From Flavobacterium suaedae (GTDB taxonomy: Bacteria; Bacteroidota; Bacteroidia; Flavobacteriales; Flavobacteriaceae): DNA of 64,000 nt. Shown piece by piece: positions 19,701 through 30,324 of this stretch. Made by a program: the position numbers and the translations under genes. Under the pieces are notes generated by a model. The model was given only the letters and a program-made list of their open reading frames with translations, ran no database searches and had not been told where the DNA came from. Positions within the stretch are counted from its first letter, which is position 1, and the number at the start of each line of letters is the position of its first letter. Where the stretch lies: contig NZ_BMJE01000002.1 in assembly GCF_014642915.1 (NCBI RefSeq), forward strand, positions 1-64,000. The letters run 5' to 3'.

Positions 19701-22700
19701 AACGCTGGTTCCCGGTACGTATAATGATGTGACCATAAGTACCCCCGGAGGAGCTACAACTTCGGGTGATGTTACAGTAAATGGTGCATTAAATATTACA
19801 GTATCCAATCCTTCATCTTCAGCAGGTGGGCTGGCTACAGGAACTAATACTTTGTATATGGGAGGAGATGCCACTAATACAGGTATTGGCGAAGTTAGCG
19901 GTATTGTAACCCGAAATACAGGCATTATAAGTAATAAATTGTATACGTTTGGAAACCCATATACCTCAATACGGTTTGCGGACGAAGGTATATTGCCTAC
20001 TTCTATGAGCCTGAAAATTACACCGGGTACAGCTCCGGCGGGTAAAACAGATGCTATTTTAAGAACTTATGATTTTATACAGACCGGCGGAAGCGCCACC
20101 AAAGCCGTTATCAGTGCCCGTTACCAGGATTCAGAGTTGAACAGCAATGATGAAAATCGTCTTGTGGACTGGGTAGTGGTTGTTTCTCCGTTGCAAACCA
20201 TTGAACAGAGTCGTACCAACTACAGTACTACAAATAATTATGTTGAATTAGCTAACGTGAATGTTGCATTTTTTGAGAGCACTTTCGGTAACAGACTTTT
20301 AACATTAGCCGATGCAGAAGTAGCCACAGCAGTATGGAACGGATCGGTAAGCGACTCGTGGACTACAGCCGCCAACTGGACACCTAATGCCACACCTTCG
20401 GACAATACTAACGTAATTATTCCGGATGCTGCTACCACACCAAACGATCCAACATTAAACCCAACAGTTACTATAGGAACACTATCAATTGAAGCAGGAG
20501 GAATTGTAAATGCTCCTGATGACTCCCAATTAATTATTACCGGAAATAATGGAGCCTGGATAAATAACGGCACCTTTAACCCGGGAGGTGGTACAAGTAC
20601 TGTTACTTTTAATAATACTACGGCAGATGCGACTATTGCGGGAAATACTGATTTTAATAACATTACTATTGCAAGCGGTACGTTATTGCGTACGCTTACC
20701 AATAATCAAATGAATATAGCCGGTACATTTACCAATTCAGGCACATTTATATCTAATGTTGTAGAAAACACGGTAGAGTATAGCGGTACTAATCAAACTA
20801 TTGTTGCACCCGGTGGCAGTACTCCTGCCTATCATAACCTTATAATCAGCGGAACGGGTGCTGTTTTCCCAACGAGTTTAAACATAAGGGGCGACCTTAC
20901 CCTTAATCAGACTGTTGATTTTACAGGAAAAACAATAGCCATGACAGGAACCGAAGCACAATCTATCGGGGGTACTTCAATGCCTGACTTTAATAATCTT
21001 ACGATCAACAATTCGTCTGCTGATGTTTCGTTAGCTGCTGATGTAACAGTATCAGGTACACTTACGCTTACCACCGGACTCTTCAATATAGGAGATTATG
21101 ACCTTACTTTGGGCGCAAATGCCGTGTCGGGTTCATTCTCATCTACCACCATGATAGTTGCCGATGGCGACGGGTTAGTGAGGAGACCTTACACAGCAAC
21201 AGGTTCCTATACTTTCCCTGTTGGTGAAAAAGTAAGCAATACAACTTATTCACCCATAATAGTTAATGTAACTTCAGGTACGTTCAGCAATGCTTATGTA
21301 GGGGTTAATGTGCGTGATGCCGTACACCCAGACAATAATAGTATTGATGCTTACCTTACCCGATACTGGAATGTTACCCAAACAGGAATAACAGATGCTA
21401 TAGCTAATATTACCGCTACTTATGTAATTGGTGATGCTGTTGGTGGCGAGGCAGCTTTAATATCGGCACAACTTGATGGAGGTTTTGATGTTGTCTCTAA
21501 TCCGTGGGTAAAATTCAGTGCACTTTCTGGCAACACGCTAACAGCTAATAATGCTTTATTAACAGAAGGTCAAACTTCTGTATTTACAGGAATTACTGCT
21601 CAAAACATATCTGCACAAATAACTGGAGAAGGTACTTTCTGTCAGGATACCGAAGTTACCCTTACAGCTGAGGTAACCGGCGGTGATGCTCCTTACACCT
21701 ATGAATGGAGCAATGGACTCGGTAGTGGAGAAACTGCTATACCTCCAACAGATACTGCCGGTACAATAACCTATACGCTTACCGTAAGAGATGCCAACGG
21801 TATTGCTTCAACAGATACAGCCGATGTAGTTGTTACAGAAAACCCAGAGGCAGGAACGTTATCGGCAGATCAGGTAATTTGTGCAGGCAGTACCCCAAGT
21901 GCCATTACACTTTCCGGATTTACCGGAACAGTGGTAAGGTGGGAACGCTCTATTACAGGTACTTTTACAAACCCTGCATTTATATCGAGTACTTCGCCTA
22001 CCTTAACCGGAGCTGAAATGGGTAGCTTTACCACTACCCGTTACTTTAGGGCTGTGGTGCAAAATGGCTCATGCCCGGTAGTATATTCTAATGTTGTGGC
22101 CGTTACTATAACCTCTACAACATGGGACGGAAGCACATGGAGTAACGGTGAACCCGATGCAACAAAATCAGCCATATTTAACGGAGATTATACCGCATCG
22201 GCAGATATAGAGGCTTGTACCATACAGGTAAACGGCACGGCAAATGTTACCATCCCCTCCGGCTTTAATGTAACTGTTAACGGGGCAATAACAGTATCTG
22301 GAGGCAACTTTATAGTAGAAGATAATGCCAATCTTCTTCAACTTACAAATGCGGTTAATTCAGGTAATATCATAGTGTATAAAAACAGTTCATTGCTGTA
22401 CAGGCTCGACTATACCATATGGTCTTCGCCGGTGGAGGGACAAAATCTAAAGGATTTTTCACTGTATACGCTCAATGACCGTTTTTATTTATATAACTCC
22501 CTTACTTCGTTATTTGAAACTACCGATCCTACCGCGCAGGATTTTGAACCGGGATATGGCTATTTAATACGAATGCCTAATTCAGACAGTGAGCCAGGCT
22601 ACAATAACGGCTCAACACCTATTGTGTTTACAGGAGAATTTACAGGTGTACCCAATAACGGAGATATTAATGTGAGTGTTACAACGGCAGGCGACGCTTA

Positions 22701-23721
22701 TAATATGTTAGGTAACCCTTATCCATCAGCAATAAATATTCATGCTTTCTTCGATACCAATGTGGGAGCTATAAACCAAAGTTCGGCGTTATACTTCTGG
22801 AGAAAAAGAAATAATCCTGATGCCACAACTTATGCAACCATAACTAAGCTTGCTTATACGGCTAATGATGCCGAGGGAGGCGATACCGGTTCATCTACTT
22901 TTGTGGGAGATCCTTCGGAATGGGTTATTAACACAGGTCAGGGCTTTTTTGTACAGGCAGAGAGTTCTTCAATAGTGTTTACCAATGATATGAGAAGGGC
23001 GGTTAATAACGGACAGTTTTTCCGCGCTCCCCAAACAGATGAACAGCCCTTGATATCAAGATTGTGGCTTAACCTTAAAGATACCCAAGGTTTAGGTTTC
23101 TCTCAAACCGCAGTGGGGTATACTGATGAAACTACTACAGGTATAGATTACGGTTGGGATGGAAAACTATTATCTGATGGCACAATTGCACTATATTCGC
23201 TTGCCGAAGGTCTCGAACTTTCGGTTCAGGCAAGGAATCAATTTACTATAGACGATGCTGTTCCTTTAGGGTTTATGGTTAGCGAACCCGGTATATATGT
23301 AATTGAAGCCGATCATTTTGATGGCGTTTTTGCAGAAGGGCAACTAATATATATTCATGATTTATATACTGAGACTTATACTGAGTTGTCTCAGGGAAAC
23401 ACTTATGAGTTTAATACCGATGCCGGTAGGTTTGATAATAGGTTTGAAGTTGTTTATACAGCCGAAGCTCTTGGTAATAATGATGTAGAAGCAGATCCAA
23501 ATACAACCTTTATTTATAAGCAGGATCAAAACCTGATAGTTAAGAGTTCTTCAATGCTTAAATCAGTCTTTATATACGATATAAGAGGAAGGCTGATACA
23601 TAGTAAAGCTGATTTAAACAAAAAAGATTATACTATAAACAACCTTGTTGCCGAAGAACAGATGTTGATTATTAAATTAAACACTGAAAACGGAACAATC
23701 TATAAAAAACTTGTTTATTAA
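16729..23721 (+). CDS. 2330-residue T9SS type A surface adhesin with IPT/TIG and fibronectin-like domains
   Basis: The signal peptide is [10 protein letters not shown]...ITSAQ. Residues about 25-270 look like a lectin/LamG-like sandwich. An IPT/TIG domain follows (about 273-360, [14 protein letters not shown]), then Ig-like and fibronectin-like units (about 363-590), and a long Thr/Ser/Asn-rich beta-helix-like middle with many NNLTINN/GTLTL-type strands. [18 protein letters not shown] segment lies near 1205, a PKD-like domain (about 1640-1705) with [11 protein letters not shown], and a final region ending in a short type A-like sorting domain ([13 protein letters not shown] ... KKLVY). Export by T9SS is inferred. 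It is transcribed divergently from the HTCS gene, which may regulate it. Its DNA is visibly richer in G+C than its neighbours. A strong terminator follows. Confidence 0.85.
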   Translation: MNKKLLFSLNVMLMLFSVTITSAQTTVFSDDFSTSTGSSYTSTNGAVGTSTSWAQIRSGTDMGARINSGFLTLTNDATGAGNSNGWILAYVSSASFSTPYISTLNNNPGMVTWTFNMRQIRSNPSGPANGSYANAFVLAGTSNTTATTGSGYAVLLGNNGKTDPLRLVRYTAGLRTSTNILSSNTSGLSDFGNTHLSVKVTYTPGSNTWELFVRQDGGTFSNPESGSLVSQGTAVNSSSTGTSLPLTGAFWNASTKKNQTAYFDNIVVKVTEPVITSLSPSSAIAGTGAFTLTVEGTDFTPSSTVRWNGSSRTTTYVSDTQLTASIPATDVTTAGSASVTVATGTATSNTLTFIIDPAATPSISTSTTALTSVTTVTGTASTTRSFTVTGANLTNNVTVAAPANFEVSTSSSSGFADSISLTQSGGTLTGQPVTVYSRIKASAPAGIYSGNIILSTTGGTNKQVAVSGKALALEPATSATNVTFNNVGASAFTVNFTAGSGTNRLVVLKQGSAVTAIPTDGTSYTASATFGLGSDIGSASYVVYNGTASSVTVTGLTASTSYHVAVFEFNGSAGTQNYKTTTPATGNRTTLNAPLGLQVATANTAYKVDFDSTVDGVNNGTYAGTGVSSVPESGELNSYSWAFTGFTDGAVNYGGDSGEDTVYDSGSSAGGETAGGIYAFEVEQGNYALGIQPSTGNFAPGSITFRFQNQTGSTITSLSVGYKVYVYNDEAGSNSLNLSYSSNNSTYTNATAVNHTTTAVSDAVPGWKAYYKVVTITGLNIATNNYGYLRWSGTTVSGTAFDEIALDDLVVVANPTTSFASFAGNAETFTVAGNAELSGNITVSGTTTFSNNSWLNLSSSTLTLEGQVINTTIGGLRGNGTGSLISSGTTNQTLSFDQTTPGTTNTFTNFTVSTTSSNTVTAGNVLNVSGILTIDTDQTLNMGSNALGGALSTISNDGTISSQNTSAAPWTSGRTWSGTGKVILNNSSSAQTLVPGTYNDVTISTPGGATTSGDVTVNGALNITVSNPSSSAGGLATGTNTLYMGGDATNTGIGEVSGIVTRNTGIISNKLYTFGNPYTSIRFADEGILPTSMSLKITPGTAPAGKTDAILRTYDFIQTGGSATKAVISARYQDSELNSNDENRLVDWVVVVSPLQTIEQSRTNYSTTNNYVELANVNVAFFESTFGNRLLTLADAEVATAVWNGSVSDSWTTAANWTPNATPSDNTNVIIPDAATTPNDPTLNPTVTIGTLSIEAGGIVNAPDDSQLIITGNNGAWINNGTFNPGGGTSTVTFNNTTADATIAGNTDFNNITIASGTLLRTLTNNQMNIAGTFTNSGTFISNVVENTVEYSGTNQTIVAPGGSTPAYHNLIISGTGAVFPTSLNIRGDLTLNQTVDFTGKTIAMTGTEAQSIGGTSMPDFNNLTINNSSADVSLAADVTVSGTLTLTTGLFNIGDYDLTLGANAVSGSFSSTTMIVADGDGLVRRPYTATGSYTFPVGEKVSNTTYSPIIVNVTSGTFSNAYVGVNVRDAVHPDNNSIDAYLTRYWNVTQTGITDAIANITATYVIGDAVGGEAALISAQLDGGFDVVSNPWVKFSALSGNTLTANNALLTEGQTSVFTGITAQNISAQITGEGTFCQDTEVTLTAEVTGGDAPYTYEWSNGLGSGETAIPPTDTAGTITYTLTVRDANGIASTDTADVVVTENPEAGTLSADQVICAGSTPSAITLSGFTGTVVRWERSITGTFTNPAFISSTSPTLTGAEMGSFTTTRYFRAVVQNGSCPVVYSNVVAVTITSTTWDGSTWSNGEPDATKSAIFNGDYTASADIEACTIQVNGTANVTIPSGFNVTVNGAITVSGGNFIVEDNANLLQLTNAVNSGNIIVYKNSSLLYRLDYTIWSSPVEGQNLKDFSLYTLNDRFYLYNSLTSLFETTDPTAQDFEPGYGYLIRMPNSDSEPGYNNGSTPIVFTGEFTGVPNNGDINVSVTTAGDAYNMLGNPYPSAINIHAFFDTNVGAINQSSALYFWRKRNNPDATTYATITKLAYTANDAEGGDTGSSTFVGDPSEWVINTGQGFFVQAESSSIVFTNDMRRAVNNGQFFRAPQTDEQPLISRLWLNLKDTQGLGFSQTAVGYTDETTTGIDYGWDGKLLSDGTIALYSLAEGLELSVQARNQFTIDDAVPLGFMVSEPGIYVIEADHFDGVFAEGQLIYIHDLYTETYTELSQGNTYEFNTDAGRFDNRFEVVYTAEALGNNDVEADPNTTFIYKQDQNLIVKSSSMLKSVFIYDIRGRLIHSKADLNKKDYTINNLVAEEQMLIIKLNTENGTIYKKLVY

Positions 23722-23747
23722 CTTATTTGTCATTCAGTACTTACAAC

Positions 23748-23783
23748 AAAAAGGGATAAATCATTTCGATTTATCCCTTTTTT
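23748..23783 (+). terminator. Rho-independent terminator of the giant adhesin gene
   Basis: GGGATAAATC (23753-23762) pairs exactly with GATTTATCCC (23768-23777) around a five-base loop. A-tract and T-tract arms flank the stem (AAAAA before, TTTTTT after). It lies 27 bases after the adhesin stop codon. Confidence 0.9.
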
Positions 23784-23915
23784 ATATGATTCTAAATATT
23801 TTTAAACTTCTTTGTTTAAGTTTTTGTAAACTATTAAAAATCCCCATTTATAAGTACTTTTTCTCTTTTTTAATTGTTTAGCTTAGTAGCTACTAATTTA
23901 TTACAACTAAAAATT

Positions 23916-25562
23916 ATGAAAAAAGCCGAGTCCTTATCTGCGGATTTATTGATTACTGAGAGTCTTAGCAGTAGTCTTTTTCAGGAAATAGCAAACGAAC
24001 TGGAAACAGGAGTTGCTGCCCCTGATGCTAAACTTGTAGAGTTTAAAGTAGAGCAAAAAATTACCAATCTTGATGCCAGTGCCGAATTTAATTTCGGCGG
24101 GTTTGTAAATTCAAACTCTAAGGTAAATTCAATGAATACCAATTATACCGCAGCATTGCTTTCGGATAAATACCAAACCATTACTAATGCCGATGGAGAG
24201 GTACTGATTTTAAAACGTTACGGTATAGGTTTCTCTTTAATGTTGGAAGTTAAAGATGTTGAAACTAAAATAAACGCAAACTATGGTGTGGTTGCAGCAG
24301 CGGGAGCATTAAACCTTTCTAAAGTTGGTTATAAAATATCAGTATATGGCGTACTGTCGCCACAACTGGTGCAGTACTTACCAAAACAGGAGGGTGATTT
24401 TACAAATGAAGTTTTCGGTCAGATTCAAACATTTTTTGAAAAAGCAAAAGAGCATATTGGTGATATGAGTAACTCATCTTTATATCCTATAGAGGTGATT
24501 AAAAGTTCTCAAATGAAACCTGAAAAAGATAATATTAAGTCAATTTACTTTGCCGCTAAAGCTGTGGCTTCAGGAGAAAGGCTTGCAGATTGTATAAAAA
24601 GGTATCAGTCTAAAAATCTTGCTGTTGATGATAATGTAGTACAGTTTATATATGATTATTTTGGAGTTAAAGATGCCTATGTAACACCCGGAGTTACACA
24701 AAAGCAAAATGCTGCAAAATGGCTTGCGGGACAATACAATAAAATTGAGAGGACACCTCTTGAGGGAAGTTGGGTAGAGATTGACTCTTCTTATGTTAAC
24801 AGTATTGACCAAGATAGTGAATATAAACCTCACCCTGTTCCTGCTGACTGGGCTACTGTAGGTAAGGTGCTGGAAGATGAAGCGTTTGAGGTAAGTGCTA
24901 ATTATTCTTCTGAAATAAAAATAGCAGCAATGCTTAATACATCTTCTAAGTTCAATACTTATACACTAGGCAGACGCATTGTGCATTACCTTGATACCTC
25001 CGATAACGCTCCTGCGGGCAGTAAAGTAATGGAAACCCGTTATGGTGTTGGTATAAGGGTATTACTGAAAATTTCGGGTGTGGAGTTTGGTACAGAGATT
25101 AGCTTTGCTAATATTGGTGCAATAGCCGAATTGAATTTAGGAAATGTAGAATACGAAATTTCAGGGATAGGAATTAATGATGTTGAATTGGTTAAGTTAT
25201 TGCCTGTGCCGCAGGATATAAATCAGAATACTTTTAATGAAATAAATAAAACGATTGAAGATTTAAAGACTAAAATATCTGAACTGGATCCTGCTGATTT
25301 TGAACCACAGGCTTTACGTATAAGAGTAGAAGAGCCTGAAAAGGTAGACCCGACTTTAAAAGCACAGGCTGCAGTATTAGCATACCGAAATATTGTAGAG
25401 AAAGAAAGGCTTAACGAAACGCTTAGTAAAGCTAAGGCATTAGGGTTACCCGAAGAGCCTATTAAAGAAGTTTACAAAGAACTAGACATTGAGGGTAATG
25501 ACAGACCAAGACGATCTGATAAACTTGAAGCAAGGGACTGGCTTGAGTTTGATGAAGAGTAA
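23916..25562 (+). CDS. Protein of unknown function, tandem duplication of a ~265-residue unit
   Basis: I do not recognise this family. I chose the ATG at 23916 (548 residues, MKKAESLSADLL) because the frame upstream begins only with a TTG and encodes no plausible N-terminus. There is no signal peptide or membrane span, so it is probably cytoplasmic. The two halves look like copies. Each has a beta-rich part centred on RYGIGFSLMLEV (first half) or RYGVGIRVLLKI (second half), followed by a Gly/Ala-rich stretch, a YLPK or LLPV segment and a helical linker. Each then ends in a helical tail finishing AAKWLAGQ or EARDWLEF. No catalytic motif stands out. The gene stands alone between two giant secreted-protein genes and ends at a shared bidirectional terminator. 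Confidence 0.8.
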   Translation: MKKAESLSADLLITESLSSSLFQEIANELETGVAAPDAKLVEFKVEQKITNLDASAEFNFGGFVNSNSKVNSMNTNYTAALLSDKYQTITNADGEVLILKRYGIGFSLMLEVKDVETKINANYGVVAAAGALNLSKVGYKISVYGVLSPQLVQYLPKQEGDFTNEVFGQIQTFFEKAKEHIGDMSNSSLYPIEVIKSSQMKPEKDNIKSIYFAAKAVASGERLADCIKRYQSKNLAVDDNVVQFIYDYFGVKDAYVTPGVTQKQNAAKWLAGQYNKIERTPLEGSWVEIDSSYVNSIDQDSEYKPHPVPADWATVGKVLEDEAFEVSANYSSEIKIAAMLNTSSKFNTYTLGRRIVHYLDTSDNAPAGSKVMETRYGVGIRVLLKISGVEFGTEISFANIGAIAELNLGNVEYEISGIGINDVELVKLLPVPQDINQNTFNEINKTIEDLKTKISELDPADFEPQALRIRVEEPEKVDPTLKAQAAVLAYRNIVEKERLNETLSKAKALGLPEEPIKEVYKELDIEGNDRPRRSDKLEARDWLEFDEE

Positions 25563-25591
25563 GTAGAATAATTTGAACTATTTGTAAATAA

Positions 25592-25620
25592 AAAAGAGCT
25601 GCCATTCGGCAGCTCTTTTT
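25592..25620. terminator. Bidirectional terminator between convergent genes
   Basis: GAGCTGCC (25596-25603), loop ATTC, GGCAGCTC (25608-25615), with an A-tract before and a T-tract after. It serves the unknown 548-residue gene on the plus strand and, read in reverse, the choice-of-anchor A gene that ends at 25643. Confidence 0.92.
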
Positions 25621-25642
25621 ATATTATAATACAATGTGTTTA

Positions 25643-28600
25643 TTATTTAAACACGATTTTAGAAGTTCCGAAATCCATTGTAGGGCTTGTAATGTTAAGG
25701 AACATTAACCCTGAAGGAACATCAAAATTAAATTTGAACTCATTTCTTCCTTCCTGTAGTTGTACAGGTGCATTGTAAATAAGTTTACCTGTTATATCGT
25801 GTAGCGTTACATTAGCTGTTGTAGCACTGTCACTATACAGTAAGCAGTTTACAGTACCGAAAGATGGGTTAGGGTACACCATAAACTCATTATTCATATT
25901 GTTTAGTAGCTCTTCATATCCTTCAGGAGCTGATTTAGTAAACTTCACATTCTCTATAGTTAAGTCAAGGTCGTTTGTACCTGCTTCAACCGGTAGGAAT
26001 GTAAAGGTAATTGTTGTTAAATCATCGGCTGTAATTTCCTGATTTGTTTTTGTAGATGTAAAGAAGCTGAAAGGAACGTAATACGTTTGTTCTTCTTCTC
26101 CTACATTAATAAGGGCTCTATACTGGTGTGTCCACTCTTCTATAGATGATTTTACTAAACCTAACTCAAGTAATCCGCTTCCTTTTGCTGTGAACGATAA
26201 GTATCCGTATTCTGTATAATCAGCAGAAAGATTACCCGGTAGTAATGATTTGTAAAGCGTTAAGTAGTCATACTCACTATGTGCTTCCAGTTTTACATTT
26301 CTGTTAACCGGCATTTCATCGTCTTCATATACTCTTTCAAAATCATTGTATACAGTATAGCCGTTTATAGTAGTATAGGTAGCATCATAATCTAAGCCCC
26401 AGTTACCATCAGCATGATAAAATGCATCCTGAATTTCACCGTCTACTTTTATTAGACCATCATATTCGTAACCATCTTTAATTTCAAGTCTAACGGTTTG
26501 CTCTAATTCAGATTTGAATGGGTTGTAACGTAAAGCAAAACCATTAGTTTCACTATATACTTCATCCATTGTTATCTCTACACTTTTAGATTCTTCTGTA
26601 CTTTTTAGTTTAAGTACCATATCTACACCGTCTCTCGAAACTTTCGCAGCGTATGTTTTAGGTAACTTTTGCACTTCTGTTTGTTCAATAGGTGCGTAAG
26701 CAGCTAAATTGTCAAGTATATCTTTTACCAGTTTGGTAGTGTTTTCAGGAACAGTAGCCCATACCTGGAAGTTATATACATTGTTAGAAACGTTATACTG
26801 GTTTACGTACCAGTTTGTTTGTAATGTGTATTTGTTTTCGTTGTTGTTTTCACCAATAGCGAAAGAAATAGCATATTCAGTAACTCCGTTACGTTGCTTA
26901 ATAGCCTGCATTAAGAAGTTGTAACCTTTTACCTGAACTGTTTTTACATTTAGTATTTCAGCTCCGCGAAGTCTGTCACAAGATGCCTTAGTGTGGTTAT
27001 ATACTTTATCTACTGTTTTAACACCTAAAACAACAGCTTTAGTTTTTCCGTCTAATGAAAAGTCAACACTTAAAACTTCCTGAGCAATAGTATAATCTAA
27101 AATATCAGTAGGAGAAGTGATATTACCAACGTTACCCGGTGCTAATTGAGCAGGGAACATATCTAAAAGTGTTTGTCCGTTACCCGAGCGTGCTGCATAT
27201 TGAGTAGTCATACTACTTTTGTTGTATATGTTAGCACCGCTTTTAGTAAAGGTAGTTGGTACGCTCTTCATTTTTCGCTGTACATATCTTTTAGTAACAG
27301 CATCACCTAAACTTTCACTTTCTAAACCACCATCGTTACCTGTATTAACATCTTCTGATGCTATTACTACAGGCACAATTGTAGTTGTTTCGCAACCGTT
27401 GTTATCAACAGCGCTTACAATAACTTCATAATAACCTGCTTGTGTAAACTCAAAGTTTACTGTGCTTTGGTTTGCATGTAAACCTGAACCTTGTCCAGGT
27501 AATGTCCAAGAGTAGCTGGTAAAATCAGCACTGTTAGTTAGTGTAAATTGTTTTGTTATAGAACCTGAACCTGTGCTTGCTGTAGTTTGTGTAACTGTTG
27601 CATTTGTAGCTTCATTAACTACTACTTGCATTGTTTCATCATCAGAACCGTAAGTGTTAGTAGCCGTAAGTTTTACCGTATATGTTCCTGCTGTAGTATA
27701 TGTTTTTACAGGAGTCATATCGGTACTTGTTGTACCGTCACCAAAATCCCAAGAATAGGTTATTGGTGCTTCCGGTTGTGCAGCACCACCCGTGTTAGAA
27801 CCATTGCTGAATTCAAATGAGTTACCTGCTAAACACTGCGTAGTATTGTTTACATTAAATACAGAAGTAGGAGGTACGCCTGCTACAGGAGCACAACCTG
27901 TTATTGAAGGAGCGAATTTTGCATAGTGAATTTCGCCACCGCTTTGTAATAACGACTTACCAATAACCTGACCTTCTATGTTCGATTGGTTAACAGTTTT
28001 GGTTATATCAGCAAAAGGAGCGAAAACAGTACCCTCAATAGTTGAGTTTCCTGCTATATTTAAAGTATTAGTGTTGTAGAAGTTATATAAGATGTAAGGA
28101 CATTGGTAGAAACCAATTCCTGCCTGATTCCAAACGTTCCAGTTAAATGTACCCGGAGCATCTACATTTATAATTAATATTTTTGATGCACTCGGTTGTT
28201 GGTTGTATGTAAATACCTGAACGTTGTTTAGGTCTGCACCTGTAACATTTAAATAGTTTACACCATTTTGCAGGTTTATTTTAACCTGATTGGGGAGGTT
28301 AGTGTTGGGTATTGACTGTCCGTTAGGGTTAGTTAGCTGTGCATTACCGGAACATTGAGAAATACTTAATGAAGTAGCTCTCATTTCCTGAAACGCACTG
28401 GCAAAGTCTAATAAACCTGATTGGAAAACAGGGTTATTGTTTACGCCTACACCTAGTTGGTTAGAATTAGCCTGAAGCATAATCTTCGGAGAAGAGTTAT
28501 AGTTCGAATTAGGTGTAATTCTGATAGGTGAAGCAGCGTTGTTCTGGTCGTAATACCAAACGTTTGACCCTGTTCCGTCACCTATTTTCACGTAGGCATT

Positions 28601-28909
28601 TTGGTTAACCTGTAGTGCGTTACCGGACTGGTAGTTAACTTTACCGTTAACAAGTAAGCCAATTTTAACACCGTTTACCATAAAAGTACCGGGATCATGG
28701 ATAGAAACCTGATAGTTTCCTGCAACTGTTAAGTCACCACCGCAAGCAACAGGACCTTCAGTCTCGTTGGTTACAAGAGTCATGTTGTTTTCTGTAAAGA
28801 CATTGAAGTCTTTAGCCGGTGTAGTAGGGCTCTGGCTGTGGGCTATGTTTGTAGCCGACAGGAATATTGCTGATATAGCAACAGTAAGTTTAAGTATTTT
28901 ATTTAGCAT
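25643..28909 (-). CDS. Choice-of-anchor A / PKD domain protein with T9SS type A sorting domain
   Basis: The 1088-residue product has a signal peptide (ILKLTVAISAIFLSATNIAHSQ). Residues about 30-345 form a choice-of-anchor A domain: it opens with AKDFNVFTENNM and contains CGGDLTVAGNYQVS and, near its end, IEGTVFAPFADIT. A PKD domain follows at about 360-450 (YSWDFGDGTTS, YTTAGTYTVKLTATN), then a second PKD-like unit (about 455-535). A region of about 450 residues with no recognised domain precedes the type A T9SS sorting domain (MVYPNPSFGTV to SKIVFK). It is probably a surface or matrix structural protein. It has its own promoter-like element upstream and shares its terminator with the convergent gene. 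Confidence 0.85.
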   Translation of the reverse strand: MLNKILKLTVAISAIFLSATNIAHSQSPTTPAKDFNVFTENNMTLVTNETEGPVACGGDLTVAGNYQVSIHDPGTFMVNGVKIGLLVNGKVNYQSGNALQVNQNAYVKIGDGTGSNVWYYDQNNAASPIRITPNSNYNSSPKIMLQANSNQLGVGVNNNPVFQSGLLDFASAFQEMRATSLSISQCSGNAQLTNPNGQSIPNTNLPNQVKINLQNGVNYLNVTGADLNNVQVFTYNQQPSASKILIINVDAPGTFNWNVWNQAGIGFYQCPYILYNFYNTNTLNIAGNSTIEGTVFAPFADITKTVNQSNIEGQVIGKSLLQSGGEIHYAKFAPSITGCAPVAGVPPTSVFNVNNTTQCLAGNSFEFSNGSNTGGAAQPEAPITYSWDFGDGTTSTDMTPVKTYTTAGTYTVKLTATNTYGSDDETMQVVVNEATNATVTQTTASTGSGSITKQFTLTNSADFTSYSWTLPGQGSGLHANQSTVNFEFTQAGYYEVIVSAVDNNGCETTTIVPVVIASEDVNTGNDGGLESESLGDAVTKRYVQRKMKSVPTTFTKSGANIYNKSSMTTQYAARSGNGQTLLDMFPAQLAPGNVGNITSPTDILDYTIAQEVLSVDFSLDGKTKAVVLGVKTVDKVYNHTKASCDRLRGAEILNVKTVQVKGYNFLMQAIKQRNGVTEYAISFAIGENNNENKYTLQTNWYVNQYNVSNNVYNFQVWATVPENTTKLVKDILDNLAAYAPIEQTEVQKLPKTYAAKVSRDGVDMVLKLKSTEESKSVEITMDEVYSETNGFALRYNPFKSELEQTVRLEIKDGYEYDGLIKVDGEIQDAFYHADGNWGLDYDATYTTINGYTVYNDFERVYEDDEMPVNRNVKLEAHSEYDYLTLYKSLLPGNLSADYTEYGYLSFTAKGSGLLELGLVKSSIEEWTHQYRALINVGEEEQTYYVPFSFFTSTKTNQEITADDLTTITFTFLPVEAGTNDLDLTIENVKFTKSAPEGYEELLNNMNNEFMVYPNPSFGTVNCLLYSDSATTANVTLHDITGKLIYNAPVQLQEGRNEFKFNFDVPSGLMFLNITSPTMDFGTSKIVFK

Positions 28910-28943
28910 ATAAAGGGGGATTTAATAAGTAAATAATTTTGCG

Positions 28944-28951
28944 CAAATGTA
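28944..28951 (-). promoter_or_regulatory. Bacteroidota -7 element upstream of the choice-of-anchor A gene
   Basis: On the minus strand this reads TACATTTG, an exact match to TAnnTTTG, 34 bases before the start codon. I see no good TTG at the -33 position. Confidence 0.5.
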
Positions 28952-29175
28952 ATAAAAAAAGACTTATAACTTGTGTTATTATTTATTTGTTTTAAGACGT
29001 AAATTATTTTTTATGTATTGGTTATGAGTTTTTTAGTTTAATTTTCTATGTAATAATATATCTTTTTTCATCTGAAAAAATAGAGTACAAAAATAACTAT
29101 CATATTCTTATTATGATTTATGAAGTGTGTAGAATTAATACTACAAGTACAATCTGTATACAATTGTATTAATAT

Positions 29176-29207
29176 AAAAAGCCTTTACAGCAATGTAAAG
29201 GCTTTTT
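29176..29207 (-). terminator. Terminator of the Omp28-like lipoprotein gene
   Basis: AAAAAGCCTTTAC (29176-29188) pairs exactly with GTAAAGGCTTTTT (29195-29207) around a six-base loop. It lies just downstream of the minus-strand stop at 29231 and gives a T-tract in either direction. Confidence 0.92.
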
Positions 29208-29230
29208 AATTTTATAAAATTTCGAGTTTT

Positions 29231-30283
29231 TTATAATTCTTCAAACTCTTGTACTTCATTAGGGTGTGCACTCCTAACATTTAGTGCATTTCCTTCTGCA
29301 TCGGTAACAAAAGCAACAAACTCTATGTTTCCTGTATTGGTTATATTTTCAGGAATTGATATATTAAATGATTTTGTATATACGTTTAATATTCCTGTCT
29401 CGTTGTTTGGTATAATTTCTCCCATTAAAGGAGTTAGGCAAGCTCTAAGTACATGGTTGTGTTCAAAATCTACTATAGGATCTTCACTGTTATAGTAAGT
29501 CGTGTAATTATGTTGGTCATATATTAAACCGTTTTCTAAAACATACACTACCAGTTTAAGCTCATTACCGAAGTCTTTACCAAATTTTACATTAACATCA
29601 AGAGTTATGTCATTACCGCTAATTGCAGTATTCATAGCTACTCCTAATTTAGGGTTTTCGCCTTGTGTTAGTGCTATTACCTGATTAATGTTATTAGGTT
29701 CCGGGTTATCCCATTGTGTAAGGCGGTTTAATAAACCTTTAGGATACCCGGGAATATCTATGTAATTTTCTAGTTCCGATGAATCAAAATTATACGGGTC
29801 ATATACAGGACTGGACTCGTTAGAACTAGGTCTGTGTATGGCTACTGCCACAACATCTTCTGTTTGTTGATGTACCAACTCAATACCATAAGCAACCCTA
29901 GGGCACCATCCGCACCAAGTACCGGTATAATCTTCAATTAATACTCTTTTTCTGAAGTTTATTCCTGTTCCGTCATGAAAGTTAATAACTATAGGGTCAG
30001 CTTCTACTTCAAAATAAGTAGCGGTAACTTCATAATTACCTACAACATCAGTTGTAAATGTATTACCTTCAATTTCCTCGCCATCTACAAAAAATACAGT
30101 ATCATCGGTAAGGTCATTGCCTTCATTGTCTTTAACAGTAAAAGTAATAGTTTCATTTATTACTTTTACAGAACTGTCTGCTGTTAATATTATATCGCTA
30201 TAGGAGTTTAATATGTCGTAATTTTTACTACAACCGACTAAAGCCAGGCAAGCGATAAAAAGCAGTATAAGATTCTTTTTCAT
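29231..30283 (-). CDS. Omp28-like outer-membrane lipoprotein with thioredoxin-type CxxC
   Basis: The 350-residue product has a lipoprotein signal (ALVGC lipobox; Cys at about 18). An Ig-like domain (about 25-105) precedes an Omp28-family region. DYTGTWCGWCPR places a thioredoxin-like CxxC near residues 123-126, followed by VAVAIHRPSS and DIPGYPKGLLNR, the cis-Pro-containing part of a thioredoxin fold. The last 100 residues look like a beta-rich domain. Family knowledge gives only outer-membrane localisation; a thiol-redox function is inferred from the intact CxxC. It lies 41 bases after the 250-residue T9SS cargo gene with no terminator between them, so the two probably form an operon. Confidence 0.85.
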   Translation of the reverse strand: MKKNLILLFIACLALVGCSKNYDILNSYSDIILTADSSVKVINETITFTVKDNEGNDLTDDTVFFVDGEEIEGNTFTTDVVGNYEVTATYFEVEADPIVINFHDGTGINFRKRVLIEDYTGTWCGWCPRVAYGIELVHQQTEDVVAVAIHRPSSNESSPVYDPYNFDSSELENYIDIPGYPKGLLNRLTQWDNPEPNNINQVIALTQGENPKLGVAMNTAISGNDITLDVNVKFGKDFGNELKLVVYVLENGLIYDQHNYTTYYNSEDPIVDFEHNHVLRACLTPLMGEIIPNNETGILNVYTKSFNISIPENITNTGNIEFVAFVTDAEGNALNVRSAHPNEVQEFEEL

Positions 30284-30324
30284 TTTACATCAACATCTGA
30301 TTGGTTATACAAAACAGTCTTTGA

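Larger units (their letters stand above)
28910..29230. other. 321-base intergenic region
   Basis: It contains the promoter-like element of the choice-of-anchor A gene at its left end and the terminator of the Omp28-like gene at its right end. The AT-rich middle (about 28960-29170) shows no gene or clear repeat. Confidence 0.6.

Noticed and set aside
19089..19925. A 278-codon open frame on the minus strand inside the 2330-residue adhesin
   Set aside because: Its translation is a Val/Pro/Leu-rich shadow of Thr/Asn-rich coding DNA, with no start context or homology. The plus-strand frame has a signal peptide and sorting domain.
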